From: JAJPXC01 sp964510535
GTDB lineage: Bacteria; Bacteroidota; Bacteroidia; Bacteroidales; Muribaculaceae
Direction of reading: 5' to 3'
NCBI GenBank assembly: GCA_964510535.1
Contig: CAZECG010000033.1
Coordinates: 1-11,008, forward strand
Length of the DNA stretch: 11,008 nt
The position numbers were made by a program, and so were the translations under genes. Under the pieces are notes generated by a model. The model was given only the letters and a program-made list of their open reading frames with translations, was not told where the DNA came from and made no database searches. How positions within the stretch are numbered: the stretch's first letter is position 1; the number at the start of each line of letters is the position of its first letter. Of the stretch, positions 1 through 6,472 are shown piece by piece.

Positions 1-63
1 AATTGTGCAACTTTCTCATTTATAAATATTTGGAAATTTAATTCAACCAACGAGTATACTATG

Positions 64-85
64 TAAAAGGGTTAAAGATTACCCT
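64..85 (-). terminator. Possible weak terminator of the dehydrogenase/acyltransferase unit
   Basis: Read on the minus strand, AGGGT (85 to 81) and ACCCT (72 to 68) form a 5-bp stem with an 8-nt loop, followed by four T residues (68 to 65). It lies 10 nt past the acyltransferase stop codon, where a terminator is expected. The stem is short and the T-tract weak, so this is tentative. Positions 1-63 are AT-rich and show nothing else I can name. Confidence 0.35.
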
Positions 86-95
86 GCAAAATAAC

Positions 96-1034
96 TTAGA
101 GATTTAGTGAGTAGGTTGTGTAGGCTATTCCGCGGCCGCCCATGCCGTTTTTCTGTCGTATGAGACCCTCATTGAGGTACAGGCCGCGGCGTTCGTTTGA
201 AGTGCCGAAGTCAAAATACCGGAAACGCTCTGCGTAACGTTCCATCACATTTTTAAAAAGCAGCGGCAGGGCTTTCAGCTCTTTGCCCGCCGGCGATGCG
301 GCGATATACTGGGCATGGGCCACGGTGTCGGTGAGATACACCACTGTCCCCGCCACAAGTTCCTCGCCGAGATATGCTCCGTGGAAACGGATGTTGTCGG
401 GAAAGCGAGACCTCAACAGCTCTATTTCAGCGAGCGAGTGGACGGGTGCCGTCCCATAACGCTCGGCCAACAGCGCGGTCAGTATCGCCCAAAAGTCGCG
501 GTAATCGCAGCTTTCCCTAACAGTGACACCGGCCTTGGCCGCATAGGCGGCACAGCGACGCGCGTTTGAGTCAAAACCAATCGGAGCGGCGAGGTCTACT
601 GCCGCCGAAATCTGCACGCAGTCGATGGCGGCTCCGTGGCGGAACAAAGCATATATGTCGTCCTCAGCCGGATAGCGGTGGTAGATATCGGGAACAGCCT
701 TATAAATCATCCGTGAGAATCCGAGCGAACGGTAATGGGCCAACGCCGCGTCCCACAGTGCGAGCATCGCCGCAGCTCCTGCTCTGCGGCTGTCGACAAG
801 CCAACCGCCGTAGGTGAGACCGCCATGCGACACCACGGCTTCGGCTTCGGCGTTGGCCGGCAGGGCGGCAATGAGCCTGTCCTTATCGTCAAACACCATT
901 ACCGAGCAATCTGCGAAGCGGTCGCTATGGTAATCCATATACCCGCGACGATGGAGAAACGTGCCGGTCGGCGATTTCATGACAAGCGCGTCCCACATCG
1001 CCGCCATGTCGGGTGTGTAGTTTACGACTCTCAT
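96..1034 (-). CDS. FemAB/GNAT-like N-acyltransferase
   Basis: A 312-residue protein resembling the GNAT-fold acyltransferases related to FemAB and Acetyltransf_6, which transfer acyl or aminoacyl groups to amino groups on sugars, peptidoglycan peptides or small molecules. The C-terminal part is most typical: an acceptor/CoA-binding-like stretch (GAYLGEELVAGTVVY near residue 220-235), then YFDFGTSNERRGLYLNEGL (about 275-293) and RQKNGMGGRG, which resemble the end of Bacteroidales GNAT proteins found in glycan loci. The N-terminal half is a degenerate second GNAT-like lobe. No signal peptide or membrane segment is visible, so it is probably cytoplasmic. The start codon follows the dehydrogenase stop after one nucleotide, so the two genes are almost certainly co-transcribed and translationally coupled. 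The substrate cannot be read from the sequence. The fold assignment is fairly safe; the precise activity is not. Confidence 0.75.
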   Translation of the reverse strand: MRVVNYTPDMAAMWDALVMKSPTGTFLHRRGYMDYHSDRFADCSVMVFDDKDRLIAALPANAEAEAVVSHGGLTYGGWLVDSRRAGAAAMLALWDAALAHYRSLGFSRMIYKAVPDIYHRYPAEDDIYALFRHGAAIDCVQISAAVDLAAPIGFDSNARRCAAYAAKAGVTVRESCDYRDFWAILTALLAERYGTAPVHSLAEIELLRSRFPDNIRFHGAYLGEELVAGTVVYLTDTVAHAQYIAASPAGKELKALPLLFKNVMERYAERFRYFDFGTSNERRGLYLNEGLIRQKNGMGGRGIAYTTYSLNL

Positions 1035-1035
1035 A

Positions 1036-2205
1036 TCAAAGCATCAGTTTGTAAATTTCGGCGGTGTCAGAAGCCGACAAGCGGTAATAACCGCCGATAA
1101 CCTCACCCTTGGTGACGTGGAGTTTCTTGACAAGCTGCGGGATGTCGGGTGTGTCGATTCCAAGCCCTTTGAAAGTCACAGGCAGGCCGATACTGCAAAA
1201 AAACGTTTTCAACGCCCCGATACCTTCAAGGGCTGCGGTCGTGTCGTCATGACCCTGAACGTCAAAGACGCGGCGCGCCCACTGTGCCACCTTGGCCGGG
1301 CGGCGGGTGGCCATGAATGTCAGCCAAGCGGGAAAGACTACCGCCAGACCGGCTCCGTGGGTGACCCCATAGAGCGCGCTGACCTCATGCTCCATGAAAT
1401 GCGACACCCAGTCCTCGACGCGCCCGCATCCGCACACACCGTTATGCGCCATCGTCCCGGCCCACATTATGTTGGCGCGCGCCTGATAGTCGGCGGGGTC
1501 GCGCATCACTTTGGGTGCCTCCTCGATTATGGCCTTCAGCAACCCCTCGGCAAGGCGGTCGGTGACCGCCACATCGGATGTCGGGGAAAAGTAACGCTCC
1601 ATGATGTGGGCCATCATGTCGGCGATGCCGCTCGCCGTCTGATAAGGGGGAAGGGTGAAAGTCAGCGTGGGGTCAAGAATCGACCACCGCGGGCGCAGCG
1701 CGCTTTCGGTGCGGAGACTAATTTTCTGCATCGTCGCCGTGTTGGTTATCACCGAATTGCCCGATCCCTCGCTGCCGGCTGCCGGGATGGTCAGCACCAC
1801 TCCCACAGGCAACGCCTCCTCGACGACTTTTTTCCCGGCGTAGAAATCCCAAAAATCGCCGTCATAAGGCACACCGCAGGCAATAGCCTTGGCGGTGTCG
1901 ATGGCCGATCCTCCGCCGATGGCCACAAGGCCGTCAACGCACTCGCGACGGCACAGGTCGATGCCCTCGCGCACTTTTAAATCGGTGGGATTGGGCTCAA
2001 CACCGCTCAGATGCAGGTGAGACACTCCGGCCTCATCGAGCGAGGCTGTCACTTTAGCATAGAGGCCGCTGCGCACAGCTGAGCCCATGCCGGTAACCAC
2101 CAGCACCTTTCGGCAGCCTATCCAACGGGTTAGTTCACCGGCGCGGCCCACAGTGTCGCGCCCGAAGATATACCTTGTGGGTGTATAATATGTGAAATTC
2201 TCCAT
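1036..2205 (-). CDS. Iron-containing (group III) alcohol dehydrogenase, BDH/YqhD type
   Basis: This 389-residue protein has the usual length of Fe-ADH family enzymes, which interconvert alcohols and aldehydes with NAD(P)H in the cytoplasm. The N-terminal dinucleotide-binding domain carries the hallmark GGGSAID (97-103). The C-terminal helical domain carries the metal ligands at the family spacing: D196 and H200 in GIADMMAHIME, then H269 and H283 in a region matching the THMIGHE...DHAQTLA stretch of YqhD. PAAGSEGSGNSVITN (141-155) matches the cofactor/substrate region of the butanol dehydrogenase subgroup. The start at 2205 sits about 22 nt after the predicted transcription start and no better ATG lies upstream. 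It is the first gene of the unit; the downstream acyltransferase begins 1 nt after its stop. An inverted repeat over the promoter suggests regulation. The physiological substrate is unknown: butanol dehydrogenase and general aldehyde detoxification are both possible. Confidence 0.92.
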   Translation of the reverse strand: MENFTYYTPTRYIFGRDTVGRAGELTRWIGCRKVLVVTGMGSAVRSGLYAKVTASLDEAGVSHLHLSGVEPNPTDLKVREGIDLCRRECVDGLVAIGGGSAIDTAKAIACGVPYDGDFWDFYAGKKVVEEALPVGVVLTIPAAGSEGSGNSVITNTATMQKISLRTESALRPRWSILDPTLTFTLPPYQTASGIADMMAHIMERYFSPTSDVAVTDRLAEGLLKAIIEEAPKVMRDPADYQARANIMWAGTMAHNGVCGCGRVEDWVSHFMEHEVSALYGVTHGAGLAVVFPAWLTFMATRRPAKVAQWARRVFDVQGHDDTTAALEGIGALKTFFCSIGLPVTFKGLGIDTPDIPQLVKKLHVTKGEVIGGYYRLSASDTAEIYKLML

Positions 2206-2233
2206 AATCAGTCACTTATATATGTTACATTCA

Positions 2234-2266
2234 CAAAGATACGAATAAGTCGGGAGCAAAGCCAAA
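2234..2266 (-). promoter_or_regulatory. Promoter of the alcohol dehydrogenase unit
   Basis: On the minus strand a perfect Bacteroidetes -7 box TATCTTTG occupies 2241 to 2234, and a -33 TTTG occupies 2266 to 2263, with a 21-nt spacer. The expected start near 2227 gives a leader of about 22 nt before the ATG at 2205. Motif and spacing are seen directly; use as a promoter is inferred from the sigma-ABfr consensus. Confidence 0.75.
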
Positions 2267-2282
2267 TTTATTTGGGCTTTGC
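2256..2282. repeat. Inverted repeat over the dehydrogenase -33 element (operator candidate)
   Basis: GCAAAGCC (2256-2263) is exactly complementary to GGCTTTGC (2275-2282). The symmetry continues inward as AAA/TTT with one bulged G, giving 11 pairs around a TTTA loop. Neither strand has a T-tract after it, so it does not look like a terminator. It covers the -33 element at 2263-2266, where a repressor or activator could bind. No regulator gene lies next to it in this window. Confidence 0.5.
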
Positions 2283-2320
2283 CGAGCCATAGCGTCTTTA
2301 TCGCAGCATTTATTGACTGG

Positions 2321-2358
2321 AAAAAAAATAATGAGGGGGTCTCACGACAGCCTCATTA
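2321..2358 (-). terminator. Strong intrinsic terminator of the predicted small RNA
   Basis: TAATGAGG (2329-2336) pairs perfectly with CCTCATTA (2351-2358). Inside lie a 2x2 internal loop, a 3-bp GTC/GAC stem (2339-2341 with 2346-2348) and a TCAC loop. On the minus strand the stem runs straight into eight T residues (2328 to 2321). The plus strand has no T-tract after the stem, so the orientation is clear. Confidence 0.75.
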
Positions 2359-2391
2359 CCAAAAACCTTAAAAATCTAATCCTATGAAAAA
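2321..2391 (-). ncRNA. Predicted ~70-nt small RNA with its own promoter and terminator
   Basis: A compact transcription unit is visible on the minus strand. A full promoter (2429 to 2398) predicts a start near 2391, and a strong intrinsic terminator ends at 2321. The RNA would be about 70 nt: a U-rich unstructured 5' half containing CAUAGGAUUAGAUUUUUAAG, then a hairpin and eight U residues. The only reading frame is four codons long, so it is unlikely to encode a protein. It matches no RNA family I can name. Its unstructured half is complementary to an AUG-containing stretch on the opposite strand (2364-2386). It lies upstream of the dehydrogenase promoter on the same strand but is separated from it by the terminator. 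Promoter, hairpin and U-tract are seen; transcription is inferred. Confidence 0.55.
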
Positions 2392-2397
2392 ACAATT

Positions 2398-2429
2398 CAA
2401 AGATAGCCGTTGAGAGTCTGTAATGCAAA
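2398..2429 (-). promoter_or_regulatory. Promoter of the predicted small RNA
   Basis: On the minus strand, TTTG (2429 to 2426), a 20-nt spacer and TATCTTTG (2405 to 2398) give one of the best matches to the Bacteroidetes -33/-7 consensus in the window. No gene starts downstream before the terminator at 2358-2321, which is why a short RNA is proposed. Confidence 0.65.
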
Positions 2430-2440
2430 CGGTTGGATGA

Positions 2441-2458
2441 TTAATTATTTATAATTAA
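2441..2458. repeat. AT-only perfect palindrome between divergent promoters
   Basis: TTAATTAT (2441-2448) and ATAATTAA (2451-2458) are exact complements around TT. The site lies between the small-RNA promoter (minus, from 2429) and the rnz promoter (plus, -7 box at 2486). It could be a protein-binding site or simply an AT-rich, easily melted stretch. A second small palindrome, CTGTTAACAG, follows at 2467-2476 inside the rnz promoter spacer. Confidence 0.4.
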
Positions 2459-2485
2459 CTTTATTTCTGTTAACAGGCAAAATGC

Positions 2486-2493
2486 TATCTTTG
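2486..2493 (+). promoter_or_regulatory. -7 promoter box of rnz-tadA
   Basis: TATCTTTG matches the Bacteroidetes -7 consensus exactly. The -33 region (around 2463-2466, ATTT) is a poor match. The predicted start near 2500 leaves only about 15 nt of leader before the ATG at 2515. The box also decides the start codon: the in-frame ATG at 2482 lies upstream of the predicted transcript. Confidence 0.7.
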
Positions 2494-2514
2494 CACCTGC
2501 GTAAAAACATATTT

Positions 2515-3429
2515 ATGGCAAAATTTCAAATCGGCATACTCGGATGCGGCTCAGCCACCCCGTCATTGCGCCACCAGCCATCGTGCCAGGTCATCGACAT
2601 CCGCGACAACCTCTACATGATTGACTGCGGCGAAGGTGCCCAACTGCAGGCCAGGCGCATGAAAGTGAAATTCTCGCGGCTCGGACATATTTTCATCAGC
2701 CACCTCCACGGCGACCATTGCCTTGGTCTGCCGGGGCTGCTGTCAACGCTCGCCCTGCATCAAACCGGAGGCTCGCTCACAGTGCACACTTTCCGGGAAG
2801 GCATCGATATGTTCAAGCGCATAATGGACTTTTTCTGCCGCGAACGCACCTACGACCTGCGCTTTGAGGTGATAGCCCCGGAGCGGGCAACGGTCTATGA
2901 GAACGACGCGATAACAGTGGAGACCGTGCCGCTCAACCATCGCGTGCCGACCGTAGGATACATATTCCGCGAGAAACCAAAACCGCGACACCTCAACGGT
3001 GAGATGGTGAAATTCCACGACATCCCCGTGTCGCTGCGCCAAAGCATAAAAAACGGGGCCGATTATGTCAAACCCGACGGTGCGGTCATCCCAAACGCAC
3101 TGCTGACCACGCCGGCCGACCCCGTGCGCTCTTATGCCTACATTTCCGACACCGCCTACTATCCGGCTGTCATTCCGGCCATTCAAGGTGTCGACCTGCT
3201 CTATCACGAGGCGACCTATACCGATGGCTCGGCCGACAAAGCCGCGCAACGTTTCCACTCGACCGCTCGGCAGGCGGCCATGATAGCCCGTGACGCATCG
3301 GTCGGTAGGCTTCTGCTCGGCCACTACTCCAAAAGCTACCTCAACGAAGATGAACATCTCAGCGAAGCGCGAGAGATATTTCCACAAACCATCGCCGCAA
3401 CCGAGGGGATGAAAATCGACCTGCTATGA
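2515..3429 (+). CDS. rnz: Ribonuclease Z (tRNA 3' processing endonuclease)
   Basis: RNase Z is a cytoplasmic, zinc-dependent metallo-beta-lactamase-fold endonuclease that cuts tRNA precursors after the discriminator base. The 304-residue protein (from MAKFQIGILG) is of normal length for the short form. The metal site is complete: HLHGDH at 63-68 (H63, H65, D67, H68), H142 in PLNHRVPT, D212 in ISDTAYY, and H270 in LLGHYSKSY; HST at 248-250 is the other conserved family histidine. The inserted segment around 150-200 corresponds to the exosite arm that grips tRNA. The start at 2515 is preferred over the in-frame ATG at 2482 because the latter overlaps the promoter and adds residues unlike the family. 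Its stop overlaps the tadA start by ATGA, so the two tRNA-maturation genes form one translationally coupled unit. Confidence 0.95.
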   Translation: MAKFQIGILGCGSATPSLRHQPSCQVIDIRDNLYMIDCGEGAQLQARRMKVKFSRLGHIFISHLHGDHCLGLPGLLSTLALHQTGGSLTVHTFREGIDMFKRIMDFFCRERTYDLRFEVIAPERATVYENDAITVETVPLNHRVPTVGYIFREKPKPRHLNGEMVKFHDIPVSLRQSIKNGADYVKPDGAVIPNALLTTPADPVRSYAYISDTAYYPAVIPAIQGVDLLYHEATYTDGSADKAAQRFHSTARQAAMIARDASVGRLLLGHYSKSYLNEDEHLSEAREIFPQTIAATEGMKIDLL

Positions 3430-3872
3430 TAATTCTCGACGATGACACCAGATTCATGAAAGCCGCGCTCGACGAGGCGCGCCGCGCCATGGAAAGCGAC
3501 GAAGTGCCAATCGGGGCGGTAGTGGTGTGCGACGGACGCATCATCGGCCGCGGGCACAACCTCACCGAAACCCTCGCCGACGTGACCGCACACGCCGAAA
3601 TGCAGGCTTTGACCGCTGCCGCCGCCACGCTCGGCGGGAAATATCTCGCAGACTGCACACTCTATGTCACCGTAGAGCCGTGCCTGATGTGTGCCGGAGC
3701 AATCGGATGGGCGCAGGTGAAACGCATAGTCTATGGCTGCGCCGACCCCAAGCGCGGCTATTCGACCATCACCGCGCGTCCACCGTTCCACCCCCGCGCC
3801 ACAATCACATCGGGGATTCTCGCCGACGACTGCGCCGCGCTGATGCAGCAGTTCTTCCGCGCCAAACGCTGA
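3426..3872 (+). CDS. tadA: tRNA-specific adenosine deaminase
   Basis: TadA deaminates adenosine 34 of tRNA-Arg(ACG) to inosine, enabling wobble decoding of CGU/CGC/CGA codons. The 148-residue protein has the zinc-deaminase signatures HAE (H56 ligand, E58 proton shuttle) and PCLMC (P85, C86 and C89 ligands), and the GAVVV...N45 substrate-site region typical of TadA. FDA-type cytidine and guanine deaminases share the fold, but PCLMCAGAI followed by RIVYGCADPKRG is characteristic of TadA. The start codon overlaps the rnz stop by 4 nt (ATGA), so translation is probably coupled. An internal Met at codon 11 is a possible alternative start but would shorten the first helix. No separate promoter is visible. 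Confidence 0.94.
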   Translation: MIILDDDTRFMKAALDEARRAMESDEVPIGAVVVCDGRIIGRGHNLTETLADVTAHAEMQALTAAAATLGGKYLADCTLYVTVEPCLMCAGAIGWAQVKRIVYGCADPKRGYSTITARPPFHPRATITSGILADDCAALMQQFFRAKR

Positions 3873-3882
3873 CCGCACAGCC

Positions 3883-3902
3883 GGCTTGAGATTCTCAAAG
3901 CC
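3883..3902 (+). other. Short hairpin after tadA, possible 3'-end structure
   Basis: GGCTTGAG (3883-3890) can pair with CTC-A-AAGCC (3894-3902) around a 3-nt loop, giving eight pairs with one bulged A. It begins 11 nt after the tadA stop. No T-tract follows, so it may protect the 3' end or help Rho-type termination rather than act as an intrinsic terminator. A second hairpin, AGTGGC with GCCACT (about 3907-3933), also lacks T residues. The remaining 3934-3990 shows nothing recognisable. Confidence 0.3.
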
Positions 3903-3990
3903 CAACAGTGGCAACCGGCGATTTTCCGCCACTCAGTGGATACCCGCTCTGACAAAAAGACAGCTCCGGCGGTTATTCCACCTCGAATTT

Positions 3991-4007
3991 TGATATTTTT
4001 AATATCA
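3991..4007. repeat. AT-rich inverted repeat upstream of pnp
   Basis: TGATATT (3991-3997) and AATATCA (4001-4007) are perfect complements separated by TTT. The site is centred about 59 bp upstream of the pnp -7 box, a position suited to an activator or architectural protein. It could also be a chance product of an AT-rich gap. Confidence 0.35.
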
Positions 4008-4057
4008 TCATTGCAGTTTTCTAATGGCTTGATTGCTAATTTGTCAAGTTAATTATG

Positions 4058-4065
4058 TAACTTTG
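4058..4065 (+). promoter_or_regulatory. -7 promoter box of pnp
   Basis: TAACTTTG is an exact match to TAnnTTTG. A TTG at 4033-4035, 22 nt upstream, is the best -33 candidate and is slightly far. The predicted start near 4072 gives an A/T-rich leader of about 35 nt before the ATG at 4108, with no Shine-Dalgarno sequence, as is usual in this phylum. Confidence 0.65.
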
Positions 4066-4107
4066 TGCGATTTTTGTAGAAGAAAAAATTATATATAAAC
4101 GACATTT

Positions 4108-6369
4108 ATGGTAAACCCTATCAAGAAAACCATCACCTTGAGCGACGGCCGAGTTATCACACTTGAGACCGGCAAGCTCGCCAAACAGGCTGATGGAGCG
4201 GTTGAACTGCGCATGGGCAACACTATGCTCCTCGCGACAGTTGTCTCGGCTAAGGAAGCCGGCGAAGGCGTGGACTTCATGCCCCTCACAGTTGAGTATA
4301 AAGAAAAATTCTCGTCAAACGGACGATTCCCCGGCGGTTTCCTCAAGCGCGAAGGCCGCGCATCTGACTATGAAATCCTGACAGCGCGCCTGGTTGACCG
4401 CGTGCTCCGCCCGCTGTTCCCCGATAACTATCACGCCGACACTTTTGTCAACGTCACCATGTACTCAGCCGACGGCGAGGACATGCCCGACGCTCTCGCA
4501 GGCTTGGCGGCTTCGGCAGCTATCGCTGTTTCCGATATCCCCTTCAACGGCCCCATCTCTGAAGTGCGCGTAGCCCGCGTCGACGGTCAATTTGTCATCA
4601 ACCCCACTTTCAAACAGCTCGAAAACGCCGACCTCGAAATTATGGTAGGCGCGACCTACGACAACATTATGATGGTCGAGGGCGAAATGGACGAAGTGTC
4701 GGAAGCCGACTTGCTCGCCGCGCTCAAATTTGCCCACGACGCAATCAAAGACCAGTGCAAAGTGCAGATGGAGCTCGCCGAAGCAGCTGGTGCTACCGTT
4801 AAACGCGAATACTGCCACGAGGTCAACGATGAAGACCTCCGCAAAGACGTTCGCGAAAAATGCTACGACAAAGCTTATGCCATCGCCAAAGCCGGATGCG
4901 CCGACAAGCATTGGCGCCAAGACAGCTTCGACGCTATCTGCCAAGAATATATCGACTCGCTCCCCGAAGAGGAGAAAGATGAGAAAACTCCATTAGTAAA
5001 ACGCTACTACCACGACGTGGAGAAAGACGCTATGCGTCGCTGCGTGCTCGACGAAGGCATCCGCCTCGACGGCCGCAAGACCACCGAGATACGCCCCATC
5101 TGGTGCGAGACCGACTACATCCCCGGTCCTCATGGCTCAGCCGTGTTCACCCGCGGTGAGACTCAATCGCTCGCCACTGTCACCCTCGGCACCAAGCTCG
5201 ACGAAAAAATCCTCGATGACGTGCTCAACCAGGGCCGCGAACGATTCCTGCTCCACTACAACTTCCCCCCCTTCTCTACAGGCGAAGCGCGCCCCGCACG
5301 CGGCGTCAGCCGCCGCGAAGTGGGTCACGGCAACCTCGCCCACCGCGCTCTGAAACGCATGTTCCCCGATGATTTCCCCTATGTCTGCCGCGTGGTCAGC
5401 GACATCCTTGAGTCTAACGGCTCATCGTCGATGGCTACCGTCTGCGCCGGAACTCTCGCCCTGCTCGACGCAGGCGTGAAGATGAAAAAGCCTGTCAGCG
5501 GTATCGCCATGGGACTTATCACCGATAGCGACAACTCTAAATACGCAGTCCTCTCCGACATCCTCGGCGACGAAGACCACCTCGGCGACATGGACTTCAA
5601 AGTTACAGGCACTGTCGACGGCATCACCGCAACACAGATGGACATCAAGTGCGACGGCCTCTCTTATGAAATTCTCGAAAAAGCACTGATGCAAGCCCGC
5701 GAAGGCCGCCTTCACATACTCAATATCATCAACGAGACCATACCCGCGCCCCGTGAAGACTACAAGCCTCATGTGCCTCGCATCGTGACCATGATAATCC
5801 CCAAAGACCTCATCGGAGCAGTGATTGGCCCGGGTGGAAAGGTGATCCAGGGCATCCAGGAAGCCAGCGGTGCAACAGTATCAATCGACGAAATCGACGA
5901 GGGTGGTTACATCGAAGTCGCAGCCGCCAACAAAGACTCTATCGACAAGGCCATGGAGATGATTAACGCCATCGTCGAACTGCCCGAAGAAGGGAAAGTC
6001 TACACCGGCAAGGTGCGTTCGATTCTTGAATTTGGTGCGTTTGTAGAGTTCATGCCCAATCGCGACGGTCTGCTCCACATTTCTGAAATCTCATGGGACC
6101 GCCTCGACAACATGGAGGCATCGGGATTGAACGAGGGTGATACCGTAGAAGTGAAACTGCTCGAAATCGACAAAAAGACCGGCAAATACCGCCTGTCGAT
6201 GCGCGCCCTTCAGGAAAAACCCGAAGGCTACGTTGAACGCGAACGCACGCCCCGCGGTGACCGCGGACCTCGCCGCGATGGTGACCGCAACCGCGGACCT
6301 CGCCACAATGGCGATCGCGGACCTCGACGTGACGGCGACCGCAACCGCGGACCTCGCCGCGACGATTGA
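4108..6369 (+). CDS. pnp: Polynucleotide phosphorylase (PNPase)
   Basis: PNPase is a trimeric 3'-5' exoribonuclease that uses phosphate to release nucleoside diphosphates and can run in reverse to add tails. Domains in order: RNase PH-like 1 (about 5-140), all-helical linker (about 150-310), RNase PH-like 2 (about 315-545), KH with GPGG at 574-577, and S1 (about 628-700). Active-site residues are present: the SNGSSSMA phosphate loop (S439-S441) and DHLGDMDFK giving D490, D496 and K498, equivalent to E. coli D486, D492 and K494. At 753 residues it is longer than E. coli PNPase (711) because of a C-terminal tail of Arg, Gly, Asp, Pro and Asn from about residue 705, with an 18-residue duplicated block. 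It stands alone between its own promoter and a strong terminator. Confidence 0.97.
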   Translation: MVNPIKKTITLSDGRVITLETGKLAKQADGAVELRMGNTMLLATVVSAKEAGEGVDFMPLTVEYKEKFSSNGRFPGGFLKREGRASDYEILTARLVDRVLRPLFPDNYHADTFVNVTMYSADGEDMPDALAGLAASAAIAVSDIPFNGPISEVRVARVDGQFVINPTFKQLENADLEIMVGATYDNIMMVEGEMDEVSEADLLAALKFAHDAIKDQCKVQMELAEAAGATVKREYCHEVNDEDLRKDVREKCYDKAYAIAKAGCADKHWRQDSFDAICQEYIDSLPEEEKDEKTPLVKRYYHDVEKDAMRRCVLDEGIRLDGRKTTEIRPIWCETDYIPGPHGSAVFTRGETQSLATVTLGTKLDEKILDDVLNQGRERFLLHYNFPPFSTGEARPARGVSRREVGHGNLAHRALKRMFPDDFPYVCRVVSDILESNGSSSMATVCAGTLALLDAGVKMKKPVSGIAMGLITDSDNSKYAVLSDILGDEDHLGDMDFKVTGTVDGITATQMDIKCDGLSYEILEKALMQAREGRLHILNIINETIPAPREDYKPHVPRIVTMIIPKDLIGAVIGPGGKVIQGIQEASGATVSIDEIDEGGYIEVAAANKDSIDKAMEMINAIVELPEEGKVYTGKVRSILEFGAFVEFMPNRDGLLHISEISWDRLDNMEASGLNEGDTVEVKLLEIDKKTGKYRLSMRALQEKPEGYVERERTPRGDRGPRRDGDRNRGPRHNGDRGPRRDGDRNRGPRRDD
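6262..6366 (+). repeat. 54-nt imperfect tandem repeat coding the PNPase tail
   Basis: Two copies (6262-6315 and 6316-6366, the second cut short by the stop) encode the 18-residue block RGPRRDGDRNRGPRHNGD and then RGPRRDGDRNRGPRRDD. Each block itself contains two RGPR-x-x-x-D units. The copies differ at some synonymous positions (CGC/CGA, GGT/GGC), so the repeat is not brand new. Low-complexity RG/RGD tails are often RNA-binding; here that role is inferred. Confidence 0.85.
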
Positions 6370-6400
6370 TTCGCTTCTCTTAGCAGCCAACTTATAACGT

Positions 6401-6440
6401 CAACGGGCCACCCCATACAGGGGCAGGCCCGTTGCTTTTT
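6401..6440 (+). terminator. Intrinsic terminator after pnp
   Basis: CAACGGGCC (6401-6409) pairs perfectly with GGCCCGTTG (6426-6434). An inner CCCC/GGGG stem (6411-6414 with 6420-6423) closes a 5-nt loop. After one C come five T residues (6436-6440). It begins 32 nt past the pnp stop and separates pnp from the parE unit. It also argues against any parE start as far upstream as 6432, which would lie inside it. Confidence 0.88.
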
Positions 6441-6472
6441 CAACTTATCGCCCGGTTGCGTTGCGCAGCCGA

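Noticed and set aside
1117..1980. 287-codon open frame on the plus strand
   Set aside because: It lies entirely antisense to the alcohol dehydrogenase gene, which has full family motifs. The frame encodes a His/Arg/Gly-rich sequence with no recognisable domain and is explained by GC-rich codon use.
2206..2514. Remnant of a mobile element or deleted gene
   Set aside because: No transposase fragment, terminal repeats or target duplications are visible. The palindromes fit promoter and terminator roles. A lost SusC-type leader remains possible and is noted as a finding.
2743..3387. 214-codon minus-strand open frame within rnz
   Set aside because: It is a shadow of rnz, whose metal ligands are all intact. 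No -7 box was seen upstream on the minus strand and no domain is recognised.
6262..6366. CRISPR-like direct repeats
   Set aside because: The repeats are in frame within pnp, adjacent without spacers, and encode a low-complexity protein tail.
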